Assembly (NCBI GenBank): GCA_024734495.1
Contig: JALMQS010000888.1
Location: 206,014-270,013 of the forward strand
From: Forficula auricularia
Taxonomy: Eukaryota; Arthropoda; Insecta; Dermaptera; Forficulidae
Direction of reading: 5' to 3'
DNA: 64,000 nucleotides
Shown here in pieces: positions 1-10,965 of this stretch; positions within the stretch are counted from its first letter, which is position 1, and every line of letters begins with the position of its first letter. The notes under the pieces are model-generated. The model worked only from the letters and a program-made list of their open reading frames with translations, was not told where the DNA came from and made no database searches. Made by a program: the position numbers and the translations under genes.

Positions 1-130
1 ATAAACAAGTTTCCCATTAAATATCTGTTGTAATTTAATGAAATACCTATAGTATCTTCCAAATATGTATTGGGTATAGCTCCGCTTTTGATGTTTTGTT
101 CAATCAAAAAGGTGTAGTATTTGACTTGAT

Positions 131-522
131 TTGTCACGCACTAAACTAACGTTGAAAAAGAGCGTATCCGAGACGCCTTCTTCAGATGAGTTGAGATATG
201 ATGTAGGTGCTGTTTCTAGCAGCTATTTTTTAACTAGCGTCTACGACTTTTGTAATCTACCGATTGTGTACGAAGCGATTTATTCTGATTTAATATCGTT
301 CGATTATCGTATTTCACGCGCCTTCCCTAAGTGCGCTTTCTACCACTACTGTAATATCCTATCGAATATTGCATTGTTAGATTTCTTTACGATAGAGGTT
401 TGCAAGTCGATGATTTACCGACGCGACCATCATCTATCCTTCCTCAAGAATATGTCATGCCAAAGATGTTACATGACTATCTTAAAAGGTTAACACATGT
501 TATGCGCTCATCAACAGATAAC
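131..522 (+). pseudogene. Partial capsid-like endogenous viral element (N-terminal part)
   Basis: The frame from 131 to 493 encodes a segment clearly homologous to the N-terminal third of the larger capsid-like gene at 6361-7740. Shared landmarks are ETPSNDE/ETPSSDE, a (D)(V/I)GAVS block, an FLTS(I/V)YD block and (I/V)Y..IY.DLI. It stops after the region equivalent to the LKRMT stretch of the larger copy (around 520) and has no continuation, so this is a 5'-end fragment with both termini missing or unrecognisable. It has small internal deletions relative to the other copy. The viral assignment rests on the third, longer relative at 31166-32509. The family is probably partitivirus-like capsid (inference). 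The homology between copies is seen directly; the virus family is not proven here. Confidence 0.6.
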
Positions 523-636
523 TAATACTGAAATACCTATATATTATTGTGTATATCTGTGTACATGCTAATTTGTGTCTAAGTAACTCATTTGAGCGCA
601 GTGTGCGCTAGAATTGAAATTTTTTTGTTCAGGTGA

Positions 637-870
637 GTGGCGGCCTCTGATCAACCATCAAATAAACCAGAAAATTTCCTTCCCTTGATTTACTCCTTAC
701 AGGCAAGTCTAGCATCTCAACAAATTCAACTTGACCGAATTGAACAGAAGGTAGACCAATTACTTGCAGTAAAGGTTCCTCCTCTTGAAGTTATTCCCGA
801 TAAAGCCTATCGAATTCGTCCTAACCTTGCTCTGTGGAAATCCACTAACCGTGGCTCAGGGCAAAATTCC
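637..870 (+). CDS. Unassigned short ORF with predicted coiled coil
   Basis: A 78-codon frame opens with GTG, not ATG, just after a pyrimidine-rich stretch ending in ttcag, so it could be the 5' end of an exon rather than a complete gene. The protein has a heptad-like central part (LIYSLQASLAS, then QLDRIEQKVDQLL) followed by a basic tail. It lies 115 bp after the capsid-like fragment in the same orientation. I do not recognise the family. The coiled coil is inferred from hydrophobic spacing. It could be a chance frame or a piece of a captured gene. Confidence 0.25.
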
Positions 871-879
871 TAAATTTTG

Positions 880-1363
880 GCCCGAATAGTAATTTGGGTT
901 GGACATGGCTGCACTAGACAAAACACTAGGATGTCCCCTCCTCCAAATGTCTTTGAAACATATTTTGCATATGATTGGAGTGCTAAGCCATTTTCATCTC
1001 TTTAAGGGCCAAATTTCTAAAAATCTTTTCTTAGTGCGGGTTTGAATAATTTAAGATAAACGCCGTCAAGCGCCAGTTAACGAGTCCAACGAACTGACTT
1101 TTCTTGACCATCGTACTGATCACAGAGGTGACCAAGAATCAAAATTAGAAATCAATCAAAAACAATTAATTAGTGTCCGACCGAAGCTTCGGCTTCGACC
1201 ACCTTCGGTCAAAAAAAACATCTTCGGCTTCGGCAAAAAAGTAAAAGAGAAAGTCGTACTTCTATTCTCTTAGAAAAAACTGAATGGGTCAGGTTTACCA
1301 CTGGCATATGGAGTAATCCAGCAAAGACGTGCTCTTTGCTAAATTGCACAGCCCACTTCATTA
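880..1363. other. Non-coding stretch with a short cttcgg-rich palindromic patch
   Basis: No gene is visible. At about 1177-1240 the motif cttcgg recurs several times in both orientations (gaccgaagcttcggcttcg and later cttcggtc), giving a small hairpin-prone patch of the kind found at ends of degenerate DNA transposons. The element it belongs to was not identified. Confidence 0.3.
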
Positions 1364-1751
1364 ATGGCCCCAAAAGTGAAAAAGTTATACTGGCAGGATA
1401 GGAATAGACCCTCTAACCCCTCACCTCCTGCACCGCAAGTGATACATCCCCCAGTCCAACCCCAAACCATGAAACCCCATGAAACGAGCGTGCATCCTCA
1501 TGAGGATCCTGACAGCTTTGTCAATAGTCTCTTAGATCCGGACTTGAGAAGACATGCACGGCGAGGCAAAAGAGCTGTCTGGGTTTTTGGGTGATGTCCA
1601 TAAATGGTTGTACGGCACAGCTACTGTGGAAGATGTGGAGATGGTAATTAACGTCACTAACACAGTCCTGGAAGAAGATCACACAGGGCAGCATATTTCA
1701 AATTATTGCACAATGTCGAAGAGTAGGTTTGAATTTCTCGTCGTCGTCTAA
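1364..1751 (+). pseudogene. Unassigned proline-rich ORF with a frame break
   Basis: An ATG at 1364 opens a proline-rich, basic reading frame that ends at 1594. A second frame overlapping from 1554 to 1751 carries a more ordered segment (GDVHKWLYG, EDVEMVINVTN, NTVLEEDH). The two frames probably belonged to one protein, with a one-base shift near 1550. It is followed by a long AT-rich region without genes. I do not recognise the product. Its position among capsid-like remnants on the same strand makes a viral origin possible, but nothing in the sequence shows it. Confidence 0.3.
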
Positions 1752-2640
1752 TCGGTCCTCGTGCCCTCCTAGGCCTACTAATAGAATTAAGTCAAGGGTT
1801 GCCCATAGAACTCGAATGGGTGACCCAGTTAGAAATAGAATATAATATCCTTAAGTATTACCAATCAACAACGAAAGAAAATATTACCTAAATTACTATT
1901 CGTAAACAAAAGAAAACTTTCTTTCACGGAGGTAGTGGGAACTTACATTATTTTTAGTTAAAACTGCGAAATTCAATAAAAAATATTTTCTTCTATTCCA
2001 GGTCTATTCTCTGGGTGCGGTTATTGTTAAATGATGTTTATTAGTGAAGAGTTTTTATCTAAACACCGAAAGAAATGTTTTCAGATGCAAATACATTTAA
2101 TATTCAAATCGATCTATCTGTAGGCATCCTGTTATAAACTAGCGATATGTCATGCGCTAAGGCCGATGCCTAGAAAGAGTGTTATGAGGGGAAAGAGAAT
2201 CGGTGAGTGCGGCTATATCTTGTTCCCAAACATCTAATTAAGATGAATTTATTTATTAATCTTAATAATTTGCTGACATATCCGACTCACTGTTTCATCA
2301 GCTGGAATGACTTGTCATTCAATACATATTTATAAATAAAAATAATTGAATATTTAAATGAAAAATGCTTATGAAAGAAATTTCGGTTTCTAATTCTGAA
2401 ACTGTTTTCAAATAATAAGAGAAATTAAATCGTTATATGTGAAGCTGTTGAACGGTGATAGCTAATGGGTTGAAATTTGGTAGACATTATTTTACTTTTA
2501 TGTGTTTCAACTTTATATCCCCAAACGTTTAGATATAAAAAAAAATACAAAAAAATCGCAATGGGAAAAAGAAAAAGGTTTTGAGTCAATCTAAATTCAC
2601 TTTTCCATCCTAAAATTTTAGTAATTATTTTATAATAAAT
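1752..2640. other. AT-rich stretch without recognisable features
   Basis: I see no gene, terminal repeat or RNA in this stretch. Short runs of A/T and small ORFs look random. Confidence 0.4.
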
Positions 2641-2647
2641 GCAGTAC

Positions 2648-2735
2648 TGAAGAAGACACACTCTTTTATTGTCTCCTTCAATATATACAAATTCTGCTAC
2701 CCTCAGCACAAAAACTTTCAATTTAAATGCAGTAC
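2648..2735 (+). repeat. Tail fragment of the hammerhead-bearing repeat family
   Basis: The stretch containing agacacactcttttattg, then gtctccttcaatatata and gcacaaaaactttcaattt closely matches the sequence downstream of the hammerhead-like motifs at 36369-36447 and 47268-47300. This copy has only the tail; the ribozyme-like core is absent. Confidence 0.6.
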
Positions 2736-3065
2736 TATTAAGTCGGTATTAAATCGGCCATTTCAATAATAAACTGTCCAAATATTGATACGACCAACTA
2801 TATATCTCGATTTCTTGTTCCTTATCTGCTCAACTCCTTGAGCTTGAAAACATGCAGCAAATTGAAAGCTTTCCGCGTGCATTGTTGCTCTGAAAAATAT
2901 GCCTTCTTTGACAGTCGTATCACTTAAGATTTCTCTAAACATGATTGAGATGTGCAAATCAGAGTTGAAAAAATTGAATATCTTTATTTAAGCCAGGAGA
3001 TTAGAACTGTGCTAGAATCTTAAAACTTCCACCCAATTTGAAAAACCTAGGCAAAGCCTTGAACC

Positions 3066-3221
3066 CGAGGGGTGTACCGCGATTGGAATTAGGTGTACAC
3101 CGTCTTTGGAATTACTTTGGAATTCATTAGATAATCTATTGCATTCTATTGTCTTCTACTTGGAAATGAAAGTGGAAGTGGAAATAGGTGTGCACGATAT
3201 TAGGTCGCGGTTCACCCCTCG
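3066..3221. mobile_element. Short TIR MITE, copy 1 (cgaggggt family)
   Basis: The element starts with cgaggggtgtaccgcg and ends with cgcggttcacccctcg, inverted repeats of about 16 bp with one mismatch. Its 156-bp body is very similar to the copy at 50987-51146, in opposite orientation. No coding capacity. The superfamily was not assigned. Confidence 0.8.
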
Positions 3222-3784
3222 CTTGAAGCTATATCCAAAAATTCACTTATTTGATTTAAAAAATGTAGAGTATTAGGTCCAAATCTAGTATGGTATCAAG
3301 GTTCATTTGGTGGTTGCAAGTGAAAATGATAAACATCCTTTAAAGTTGGTGGAACATCAACATTAGTTGTATTAATGAGTTTGATCGAAATCTACTAACA
3401 AAACTACGTTTCTCAATTCAATAAGACGATCTATCTTCTCTTCGTTGCCCAAAATTTGTGCTAACTCATGGCCAACTGTGAGTTCGGAACAGTATGAACC
3501 ATGGAAACAGAAGGATTATTTTTATTATTTTCAAGCTTAGTAAGATCAGCTCCACATTCTGCGCACATATCTTTGGGTGTCGGCATTCTTCTAATTCTAA
3601 CAAAGGTTCACCAGGTTGAATGATGTCTGCTAAAAATCGTCAGATTTTCTCCGAAACTCAAGAGAGCGAATTGGGTCAATATCTGATGGACATGTCCAAA
3701 ATGTATACGTTTACGGGTTAACAGTCCAACAATTGCGCAAGTTAGCTTAGAAATATGCTAAAATAAATAAAATTCAATATCGAT
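3222..3784. other. Stretch without a recognisable gene
   Basis: No convincing ORF or terminal repeat. It lies directly upstream of the pogo transposase fragment and may hold decayed upstream sequence of that element, but I could not align it. Confidence 0.3.
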
Positions 3785-4050
3785 CTAGCAAGCAGGCAGT
3801 GACTGGTACCGAGGTTTTTTGGAAAGAAACCGGTCCCTCTCCTTGATAACACCTGAAGCAACGAACATGTCACGTGCCACTGCTTTTAACAGGCACATTT
3901 GCAAATTTGACAAAACTCTATGAAAGGCATGAGTTTCCTGCGGAAAGAATTTGGAATATTGACGAGACTGGGTTAACCACGGCCCACAAACCCAACAAAA
4001 TTCTTGCTGTAAAAGGTTCCAACAATGAAAATAAATTTTCAACAATGAAG
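3785..4050 (+). pseudogene. Pogo/Tigger-type DDE transposase fragment
   Basis: Two overlapping frames carry parts of a pogo (Tc1/mariner superfamily) transposase. One reads LITPEATNMSRATAFNR, the segment just before the catalytic core. The other reads RHEFPAERIWNIDETGL followed by ILAVKG. WNIDETG is the pogo-type motif holding the first catalytic aspartate. A shift near 3880-3900 separates the two frames, and the remaining catalytic region is missing. This is a non-functional remnant; such elements are the source of the CENPB/JRK/TIGD host proteins, but nothing suggests domestication here. Confidence 0.75.
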
Positions 4051-4059
4051 TTTGAAATT

Positions 4060-4980
4060 TAAAAATAGAATTTCTAAGTTAAAAATAGATTGATACTATA
4101 AATAGATTCCGATATAACGGAACTAGTTGCCAATAGATAATATTTATTTTAATATAAAAATAGAACTTTTCATAATAACAATCTATTAATAGATTTTCTA
4201 TTAATAGGATTTATAAATAACTTTCTATAAACAGAATTTGCAAACAGATATTTATTATTAAAAAATTATTAATAAGCTTGTAATTTGAAGAACTATAAAT
4301 AGATTTTATAAAATTGTTTTATACGAAGGATATAAAATTTATCAACAGACTTTATACACTATTTGATTCTGATCTAAATTATCACGATTAAAACCTTGAA
4401 TCTTGCTTAAGACAAATTAAAAATCTGCATTATTATTATTGGACGAAACTATCCAACTCTCCTTTCTCATCATCCTAAAAACAGGTCAGAGGGGGCTCCA
4501 ACGGTAGCCAGATACTCCTAGCAAACAGCGGAATTCAACTATATCTGTCGGGCATTAGTTCGATAGCCTTACCAGCAACGCTATCCGTATATAGTGTAAG
4601 TGCACACCCCCACGGTTGCTGGTATATTTAACATCTGATTAGGGCGGATAGACAGCCACCAAGCTTGACCAGGCTGAGAGAGACTTCAATAGCACACTAC
4701 GTGGGTGTCAGTTAAGCCAGAGGTTGAGTTTGGCAAGGTAACAGTATATTATATTTAAAATTTTGTAGTATTATATTTTATTTTTTCTATATAATGCATT
4801 AAATTGTTAAATCTATAGAAAAACTATAATAATTTCACAAAAGTCACTTTCTTAGGTCAATCAGCTTATGCGGCCTCTCTTATTGCTGCCTAATTTAAAT
4901 GTGGCCTCTAATGGTAAATAGGTTCCCCTTACCTCTGCTCTATTCATTATTATTTCTTTTTATCGATACAGATTTATTAA
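4060..4980. other. AT-rich stretch with a GC-richer island at about 4480-4740
   Basis: No ORF of note. From about 4080 to 4330 the sequence is full of near-repeats of 'atagattt' / 'aatagaatt', a low-complexity pattern. From about 4480 to 4740 base composition rises abruptly to near 50% GC with no coding frame; I could not identify it as an RNA gene or element end. Confidence 0.35.
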
Positions 4981-4984
4981 AAAT

Positions 4985-6350
4985 CCAATAATTCCTTTTC
5001 AAAGTGGAATCAACAAACAAATAATACAAAGCTTAGCAGTTTCGGTACAAAAAATGCAACCTATTGATAGACATTGTATTTTGATGTTCGATGAAAACCA
5101 ATAGCTTACTTTTTTCTCATAATGGTATGAAAAATTCTGACATTGCCAAATGGATCCAAAAAATCATTCTGATAAGGTCATAGTTTTTATGATTACTGGG
5201 TTGGCAAGAAAATTCAAACAACAAATAGCTTACTTTTTTTCTCATAATGGTATGAAAAATTCTGACATTGCCAAATGGATCCAAAAAATCATTAAAGAAT
5301 TATTCGCTATTGGCCTAATAATAGATGTACATGTACAGTCAATGTATGTATCAATATCATGCTGCTGCAATAAAGAAGTTAGTCAAAGAGACTAAAGCAG
5401 ATGTTTCAAGCACAGGGAATAAGCATGAAATATTTACTTTTAAAGTTGATGGAAATAAAATATTCCCACTCTTTGATTTTCCTCATCTTCTAAAAGGAAT
5501 TAGGAATAACCTGATGCAATATGATGTCCATTTCATCTGACCAAATGGCCCAGAATATGCCTCTTAGAAGCATATTTCACATCTATATGACCTTGAACTA
5601 AATGCGGCAGATAATATTCGTATGCTTAGACTAACAGATGAACATATAAGAACAGATCGTTTGAAAAAAATGTAGATTAAGCATGCCGCTCAGGTTTTCT
5701 CTCATTCTCTACAGGCCCAAATGAGAATGTTGGTGAAGTTGGGTACGTATTGTGAATTTGAATACATAAATATAGATATATAAATAATATTTAGCTGATA
5801 TAAATTTGAAAGGTATGAAAACGTATTTATATTAATTGCTTTTTTAACATTTCGTATTTAATTTTTTTAGGTGAGTCGAAAGAGGGTTTGCGGCCCGAAT
5901 ACATTGGTACAGCTAATTTTGTACAGTTTGATACACTATTTGATAGGGTGAATGGATCGGCTGTAAATTCCAAGGATAGAAAGCCTTTTAGATGTGCAAT
6001 CGCTGATAAATCTCCACATCTCAGATTTTGGAGAGAAGCCATTAAAGTTCTTTTAAAAAAAAACAGGTACGAATACTGCCCACCATTGAGAACTGGATTA
6101 GATCTCTAAAGAATACTAAATTATTATGGTTAAAACTAAGCAAGGTAAATTTTCGCTTTTTACCTACCAGAAATTTAAATCAAGATCCACTAGAAAAAAA
6201 ATTTCGTTGATTAGGAGTCACGGAGCAAAGACTATTAATCCGTCATGTACTTCGTTTAAATCTGAGTTTAAAACTTTGATTATTAATAACTTCATGGCAT
6301 CCCATTCGGCCTGGGCAAATTGCAAAGTGGATTTTTGGTTTTTAATACAA
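4985..6350 (+). pseudogene. P-element (THAP9-like) transposase remnant, copy 1
   Basis: Scattered frames encode a decayed P-element transposase. In order: a GINKQIIQSL segment with MFDE (the WDEM/FDEM position of the first catalytic Asp) at about 5010-5100; VIVFMITGLARKFKQQIAYFF at about 5177-5236; FDFPHLLKGIRNNL, the counterpart of the DPPHLLK block, at about 5475-5515; and NQDPLE...IRSHGAKTINPSC, the segment with the catalytic Glu, at about 6175-6245 in changing frames. Stops, shifts and an internal duplication destroy it. It parallels copy 2 at 9430-10965. The capsid-like viral gene starts immediately after its 3' end. Confidence 0.8.
5104..5291 (+). repeat. Direct duplication inside P-element copy 1
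   Basis: The roughly 60-bp stretch beginning aatagcttacttttttctc and ending ccaaaaaatcatt occurs at about 5102-5165 and again at 5226-5292. Between the copies sits the VFMITGLARK coding segment. The first copy is out of place relative to the transposase order, so it is a local duplication within the remnant. Confidence 0.8.
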
Positions 6351-6360
6351 GCCAATTATT

Positions 6361-7740
6361 ATGGCCGACTTTAGCAATCAAGATTTTACTAGGCAGAAGC
6401 CAAATACCCAAGCACGTGGAAGGGGAGGACGCTCCCAAATACCTGCGCAATCGCAGAAGAACCAACGATACCAGGAAGATTCTTACTTCCAACCGCCCGA
6501 TAACTATAATGCCCGACAACGCAGGGCTTTCGCTTACCATGACCGAAAGCAGGGCGAAGATTGGAACGTGGCTGACTGGGAAGACCGCCCCCCCCCAAGC
6601 CAGACAAACACAACGTTCAAAAACATTCAAGGGCAAAGCAAATCCTAAACAAATGGAGAATAAAGAACCCTTAATTAAACGGTCTACAACAGAAACCCCC
6701 TCTAATGATGAAATTCAGTACGATATTGGAGCGGTTTCAAATTCCCATTTCCTAACATCCATCTATGACTACAACATAGATCTCTCTCAACTTCCGATAA
6801 TATACGATGGCATATATGCAGACCTTATTGCATATGATGCGCGCATTGCGCGAAGTCTACCGCGCAGCGCCCTCATTCATTACTGTAACATAGTGACGAA
6901 TGCCGCATTACTCGATGCCGTCTACGATCGCGGAGAGCAAGTTGAAGATCTCCAGATACGACCATCTTCAATACTACCCGCTGAGTATGCAGTACCCAAG
7001 ATGCTGCATGACTATTTAAAACGTATGACGTATACCATGCGTTCCACTACAGATAAGCTGACGCTCCATGTGCCAGAGATAGCACATCCACAAGGACCTT
7101 TATTAGTGGACGAAGCTGCCCATATTCCGTCCGGATCCTATGGTCCCATTGATGAAGAGAACCATAATGTATACGAGTGTTATCCTTGTCCCTTGGTCAC
7201 GGCAAGACTCGTGGAGGCTCAGCTTAATGATAATAATGACTGGTCCCCTCTTCCTGAAGCATTGATTCCAGATGGCCACATTCCCAACTATAATTTAGTG
7301 GGATATACGAGGATCGACCAAAATATTCATCCTGAAACGCGCACGCTACTCCAATCATTTGTCCCATTTGCAAACGATACCACATGGGCGGGTAGGCTGT
7401 GCTTTAATGCTAACCTATTTGCACACGTCAACTCTCAACTGTTAAATCATTTAGATAAAGTTAAAATCTTTAAGGTTGAGAATCATCTTATTGTTAAACA
7501 GTCGACGCAGTGCAACGTAATATTCAGTGAATTAAATAGGGAACTCCCTCCTGAAGAAAGAATTACAGAGTACCATCCAACACTTTTGTGTGAGAGTGCT
7601 TTTGGCAGCGCTCATGGGCACGAAGCTTTAGTTTTCGGTTTGAGACGTCGCCGAACGGAGCAGACGCCAGGATGCTGTTGTACTCTTCAAGGCGAAGAGC
7701 CACCCGGTTGGGCAGAGACCCGGAATTCCAATTTCGATGG
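6361..7740 (+). pseudogene. Endogenous virus capsid-like gene (partitivirus-like), frame-broken
   Basis: This virus-like coat protein gene is visibly less AT-rich than its surroundings. The best start is the ATG at 6361 (MADFSNQ), opening an RG/Q-rich basic tail typical of a capsid N-terminus. That frame ends at 6646. The conserved body is read in a second frame from about 6600 onward, the switch lying at or near a run of nine C at 6588-6596. Body landmarks are DIGAVSNS, SYGPID, HNVYECYPCP and NYNLVGY. The equivalent positions in the ORF at 31166-32509 read FYGPLD, HNLYEEVPCP and GNLIGF, so the two are homologous. A second break lies near 7560-7640; a C-terminal block (RDPEFQFRWRR) continues in another frame. 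Partitivirus-like capsid is my inference from overall pattern. No polymerase gene is seen nearby. Confidence 0.6.
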
Positions 7741-7789
7741 AGAAGGTCCATTTGGTGGGCGGAATAGATATAACCGGTTAATAAATCAT

Positions 7790-8442
7790 GAGACTTCAAT
7801 AATTCCAGGAGCGGACGGAAGGTGCTCTAAATTGCTTAAGAGATTTTTGGGCGATGAATTACCAAAGGAAAGACTTTTTAGGTTTTTTGTTAATTATAGG
7901 GAAGATACTCAATTTCAGTTACAATCTGTCAATGGGCAAATGCAAGTGAAAGCTCATGGCTTCTTAGCAAAAAAAAAATAATTAAAAAAATTGGTAAATA
8001 TACTACATGTTATAACGAACTAATAACTGATGAATACGAAGAATATTATCACGCGTCGATAAAACAACGGGAGTATAGGCTGAACGCTTTAATAAAGCCC
8101 CAAATAAAATTTATAAAGTTATTTGGATGGTCTTCGCAGATTTTGTTGCATTTTCTCCCAGAAATGTGCAACGAAAAGCAGATCAAACAAAAACTATTAA
8201 TTTTGTTAAGAAGATATATAGTCCATGAATTCGCTCCATGCCCTGAACACAAGCTGAAAGATCTTTTTTTCAATAGTTTCATTGATGTCTACTGCTACAA
8301 TTGGACAAAAACTATCAACGCAATTTTGTCATCAACAATAAGGCAAAATATAAATGACCCTATAAAGGAAAAAGCCTCAAAATTGGCCCAAAAATATAGA
8401 TCTTCTTATAGAGCAATCGGTCAAATAAAAAAACTTAAATAA
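7790..8442 (+). pseudogene. Unassigned Lys/Tyr-rich coding remnant
   Basis: The frame that continues past the capsid-like gene (KLLKRFLGDELPKERLFRFF) ends at 7981. In two further frames a basic sequence follows through 8442 (EYRLNALIKPQIKFIKLFGW, then LHFLPEMCNEKQIKQKLLIL, HEFAPCPEHKLKDLFFNSF). Base composition returns to AT-rich here. The sequence looks like a real decayed protein rather than chance, but I do not recognise the family. A transposase N-terminal or accessory part of the neighbouring P-element is one option; a second captured gene is another. Confidence 0.35.
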
Positions 8443-8697
8443 AATTAATCCCCCTGGTATGTTGTGCAAATTTTCACAAATTAGATATACTATATATCTA
8501 TAAATTAATTAATATATAATTCTTCTAGGGACAATGCCTTAGACTTCTTAAACTGTCTTAATGTCGATCTACTTACTGCACCAGCGGTTACCAAAATTCT
8601 AGAAGTCGAAAAGCACAATCAAATTCAACAATCAAAAGTAGATTTTCATTTTTAAAACTCTAGCTTTGTTTTGTTCCATTCTTATTTTGATTTTGAT
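8443..8697. other. Spacer with a short possible coding patch
   Basis: About 8521-8655 reads in one frame as DNALDFLNCLNVDLLTAPAV and onward to a stop. It is too short to assign. The rest is AT-rich spacer. Confidence 0.2.
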
Positions 8698-9354
8698 ATG
8701 GCAGCATTTAAAGCTTTTAAGAATAGAGTGAACCGGAGGACTCCAGTCGTTCCTGCTGTTGTGATCCACCCGAGTCAAGCTGAGAAAGAGATTTTATCTC
8801 AGGTGGACACATCGAATCTCAATGTTTACACGAACTTAATTCGGGCAAACATTCCTCGGGCTTCAATGCCTCCGGTTCATCAAGAGGTTGCATATAATAT
8901 AGTGACTGCATCCTTGGCAGCAGCTTTAGGGTTGGTAAAGTCACCCAACGATTCGTTTTATCATCAATACATAATATCATATTTTCATAATCCCTTGGGA
9001 ATGATAAATATAGAAAATTACATCCCTTCAAATCAGGAATGGGGGCAAGCAGTCAAAACTTTGCTCACCAACCTGAGAATTCCGATTCCCAGGGAGACTG
9101 ACACCACACTCTCCACTAATGCTAAACAACTAATCGCTGAAATACGACAAGTGACAACTCTAGGAGCTGCAGGGGATTTTCCAGAGTTTCTGAATCTGAA
9201 CTGGGTGACTGGAGTTGTCACTTATGCGATCCAACTAATGGGAGAGATGAGTCTCACTGCTGACTTGGAATTGACAATCTTCAGTTTATTAGCCTGCATT
9301 GCAAAGACACTGGCAATTTCCTATCCGGAAGAGGAAAATTATTTAAAATTGTAA
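8698..9354 (+). CDS. Unassigned 218-aa ORF, possibly a virus-derived nucleocapsid-like protein
   Basis: I choose the ATG at 8698 (MAAFKAFKNRVNRRTP) because an upstream TTG only adds a short hydrophobic stretch. The frame is uninterrupted to 9354. The protein has a basic N-terminus (residues 1-15), then a mostly helical-looking body with VHQEVAYNIVTASLAAALG, NQEWGQAVKTLLTNL and a hydrophobic C-terminal region LELTIFSLLACIAKTLAIS. No transposase or host motif is visible. Size, a basic head and an all-helical body would suit a small viral nucleocapsid, and it lies between two P-element remnants in line with capsid-like genes. I cannot name a family, so the viral origin is inference only. Confidence 0.4.
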   Translation: MAAFKAFKNRVNRRTPVVPAVVIHPSQAEKEILSQVDTSNLNVYTNLIRANIPRASMPPVHQEVAYNIVTASLAAALGLVKSPNDSFYHQYIISYFHNPLGMINIENYIPSNQEWGQAVKTLLTNLRIPIPRETDTTLSTNAKQLIAEIRQVTTLGAAGDFPEFLNLNWVTGVVTYAIQLMGEMSLTADLELTIFSLLACIAKTLAISYPEEENYLKL

Positions 9355-9429
9355 AATTCAATTGTTATAAATAACTCCGCAATGGTTTTAATATTTTTTT
9401 TTTACTGCAACAGATTCTGAAAAGAGGTT

Positions 9430-10965
9430 AGTATCCTTCATAATATTAATTTTTCTCCGGGTTTAAATATACAAATAATAGATTTTTTGAAAGAGAGCAA
9501 TGAAAAATCTTCTGTAATTGACCGCGCAGTAGCTCTTATTTGGGATGAAATGGCTATTAAAAGTAGCTTTTCTTATAATTCTTTCAATGATAAAATTAAA
9601 GTGTTTGAGGACTTCGGATCTTTTGGGAAAACAAAAACTTTGGCCAACCATGCTCTTGTATTTATGTTAAGGGGTCTAAACAGAAAGTGGAAATTGCCTA
9701 TTGCCTATTATTTTTGCAAAGACACTACTTCATCAGGTATTCTAAAAGACATAATTATTAAAATCATTATGGAATTGCAAAATTGTGGTTTTGTTGTAGT
9801 TGCGACCATCTGCGACCAAGGACCAACTAATAAAAGTGCGATAAATAGTCTCATCAAAGATTACATTAAATCCACAAAAAGATATGCAGACAATTTTTTA
9901 TTTTCCATTAATGATCAAGAAATCGTCCATTTTTATGACCCTCCACATCTTTTAAAATGTCTTAGGAATCTGTTTTTGAAAGATAGAGTAAAGATTGCCA
10001 ATAGATATGCGGAATGGGATCATATTACAAAGACATATGATACCATCTCAAAAACTAATGAATCCCATCCCCAAAATAACACAAGATCATATTAATCCCA
10101 AAAGAAAAGAAATGAAAGTTTCTTTGGCTGCACAGATATTTTCCAATTCTTTTTCAACAGGCATTTATATGTCTATTCATCCCGAACACCGCAAAATTCT
10201 TGTTAAAGAAAAGTACGATGAAAAAGCATATTATGAGCAACTATCAAAATTAAAATATGACCCAATATTTTTACCTCCCACAGCAATTTATACATCGAAA
10301 TTTTTAGAATTCGTTGATAAATTGTTTGATAGTTTTAACGGTAAAAGGGAGGACTCGGTCAAACCTTTGAGAAACGCTTTAACATCAAAATCATCACACC
10401 ACGAATTTTGGAACACGGCAGCAAGAGATTGATTGTTGGTTATTTGTAAATAATAAAAAAGAACAAAAGACAGGGGACACAAATATCATGGGTTGCTAAC
10501 ATCCATACAATTAAATTTCTTTGGGAAAAATTAAAAAGTTTGGGATTTAAAAAACTTAGCGTGGGTCATTTAAATCAAGATCCACTTGAAAATCTTTTTT
10601 CGGTTATAAGGCAGCATGGTGCCCAAAATATAAACCCAACATGTCCCCAATTTGAAGCTGCTTTTAAAACGTCAATATTGAGAAATTTAGCTTCAAACAA
10701 AATTAAAAGCAGGAATTGTCTTGACGACAACTGCGAAATAATTTTTGACTTAAAAATTTAATTGGGAATAATCAAAATTCACTGCCTTTGCTTTCTTCCA
10801 AAAACAGTTCCGGTGAAAAAAATGATGGTAATAGTGAAGTCTTTAGATTTATCTGACTTAGAACTTCCATCAGAATTCGAAATGAAAACTATCGGGTTAT
10901 TGTGTGAAAAAAATTCTCAAACCAGAGACTTGTTCGCACTGTCAAAACTCTCTTCATTCAATTAA
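9430..10965 (+). pseudogene. P-element (THAP9-like) transposase remnant, copy 2
   Basis: This copy is better preserved. Frame 1 (9487-10095) has WDEMAIK with the first catalytic Asp, LRGLNRKWKLPIAYYFC, ICDQGPTNKSAINSL and FYDPPHLLKCLRN. Frame 2 (9995-10432) continues with AAQIFSNSFS and LRNALTSKSSHHEFWN. Frame 3 (10540-10761) holds HLNQDPLENLFSVIRQHGAQ, including the late catalytic Glu block, and NINPTCPQFEAAFKTSILRN. The DNA-binding THAP domain is not found upstream. At least two frame shifts and several stops separate the pieces. A possible C-terminal extension runs in frame past a TAA to 10965. No terminal repeats were recognised. Confidence 0.85.

Noticed and set aside
4480..4740. Possible rRNA or structural RNA in an abrupt GC-rich island
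   Set aside because: No rRNA, snRNA or tRNA signature could be matched; composition alone is not enough.
9463..9651. Minus-strand frame over P-element copy 2
   Set aside because: Antisense shadow of the transposase.
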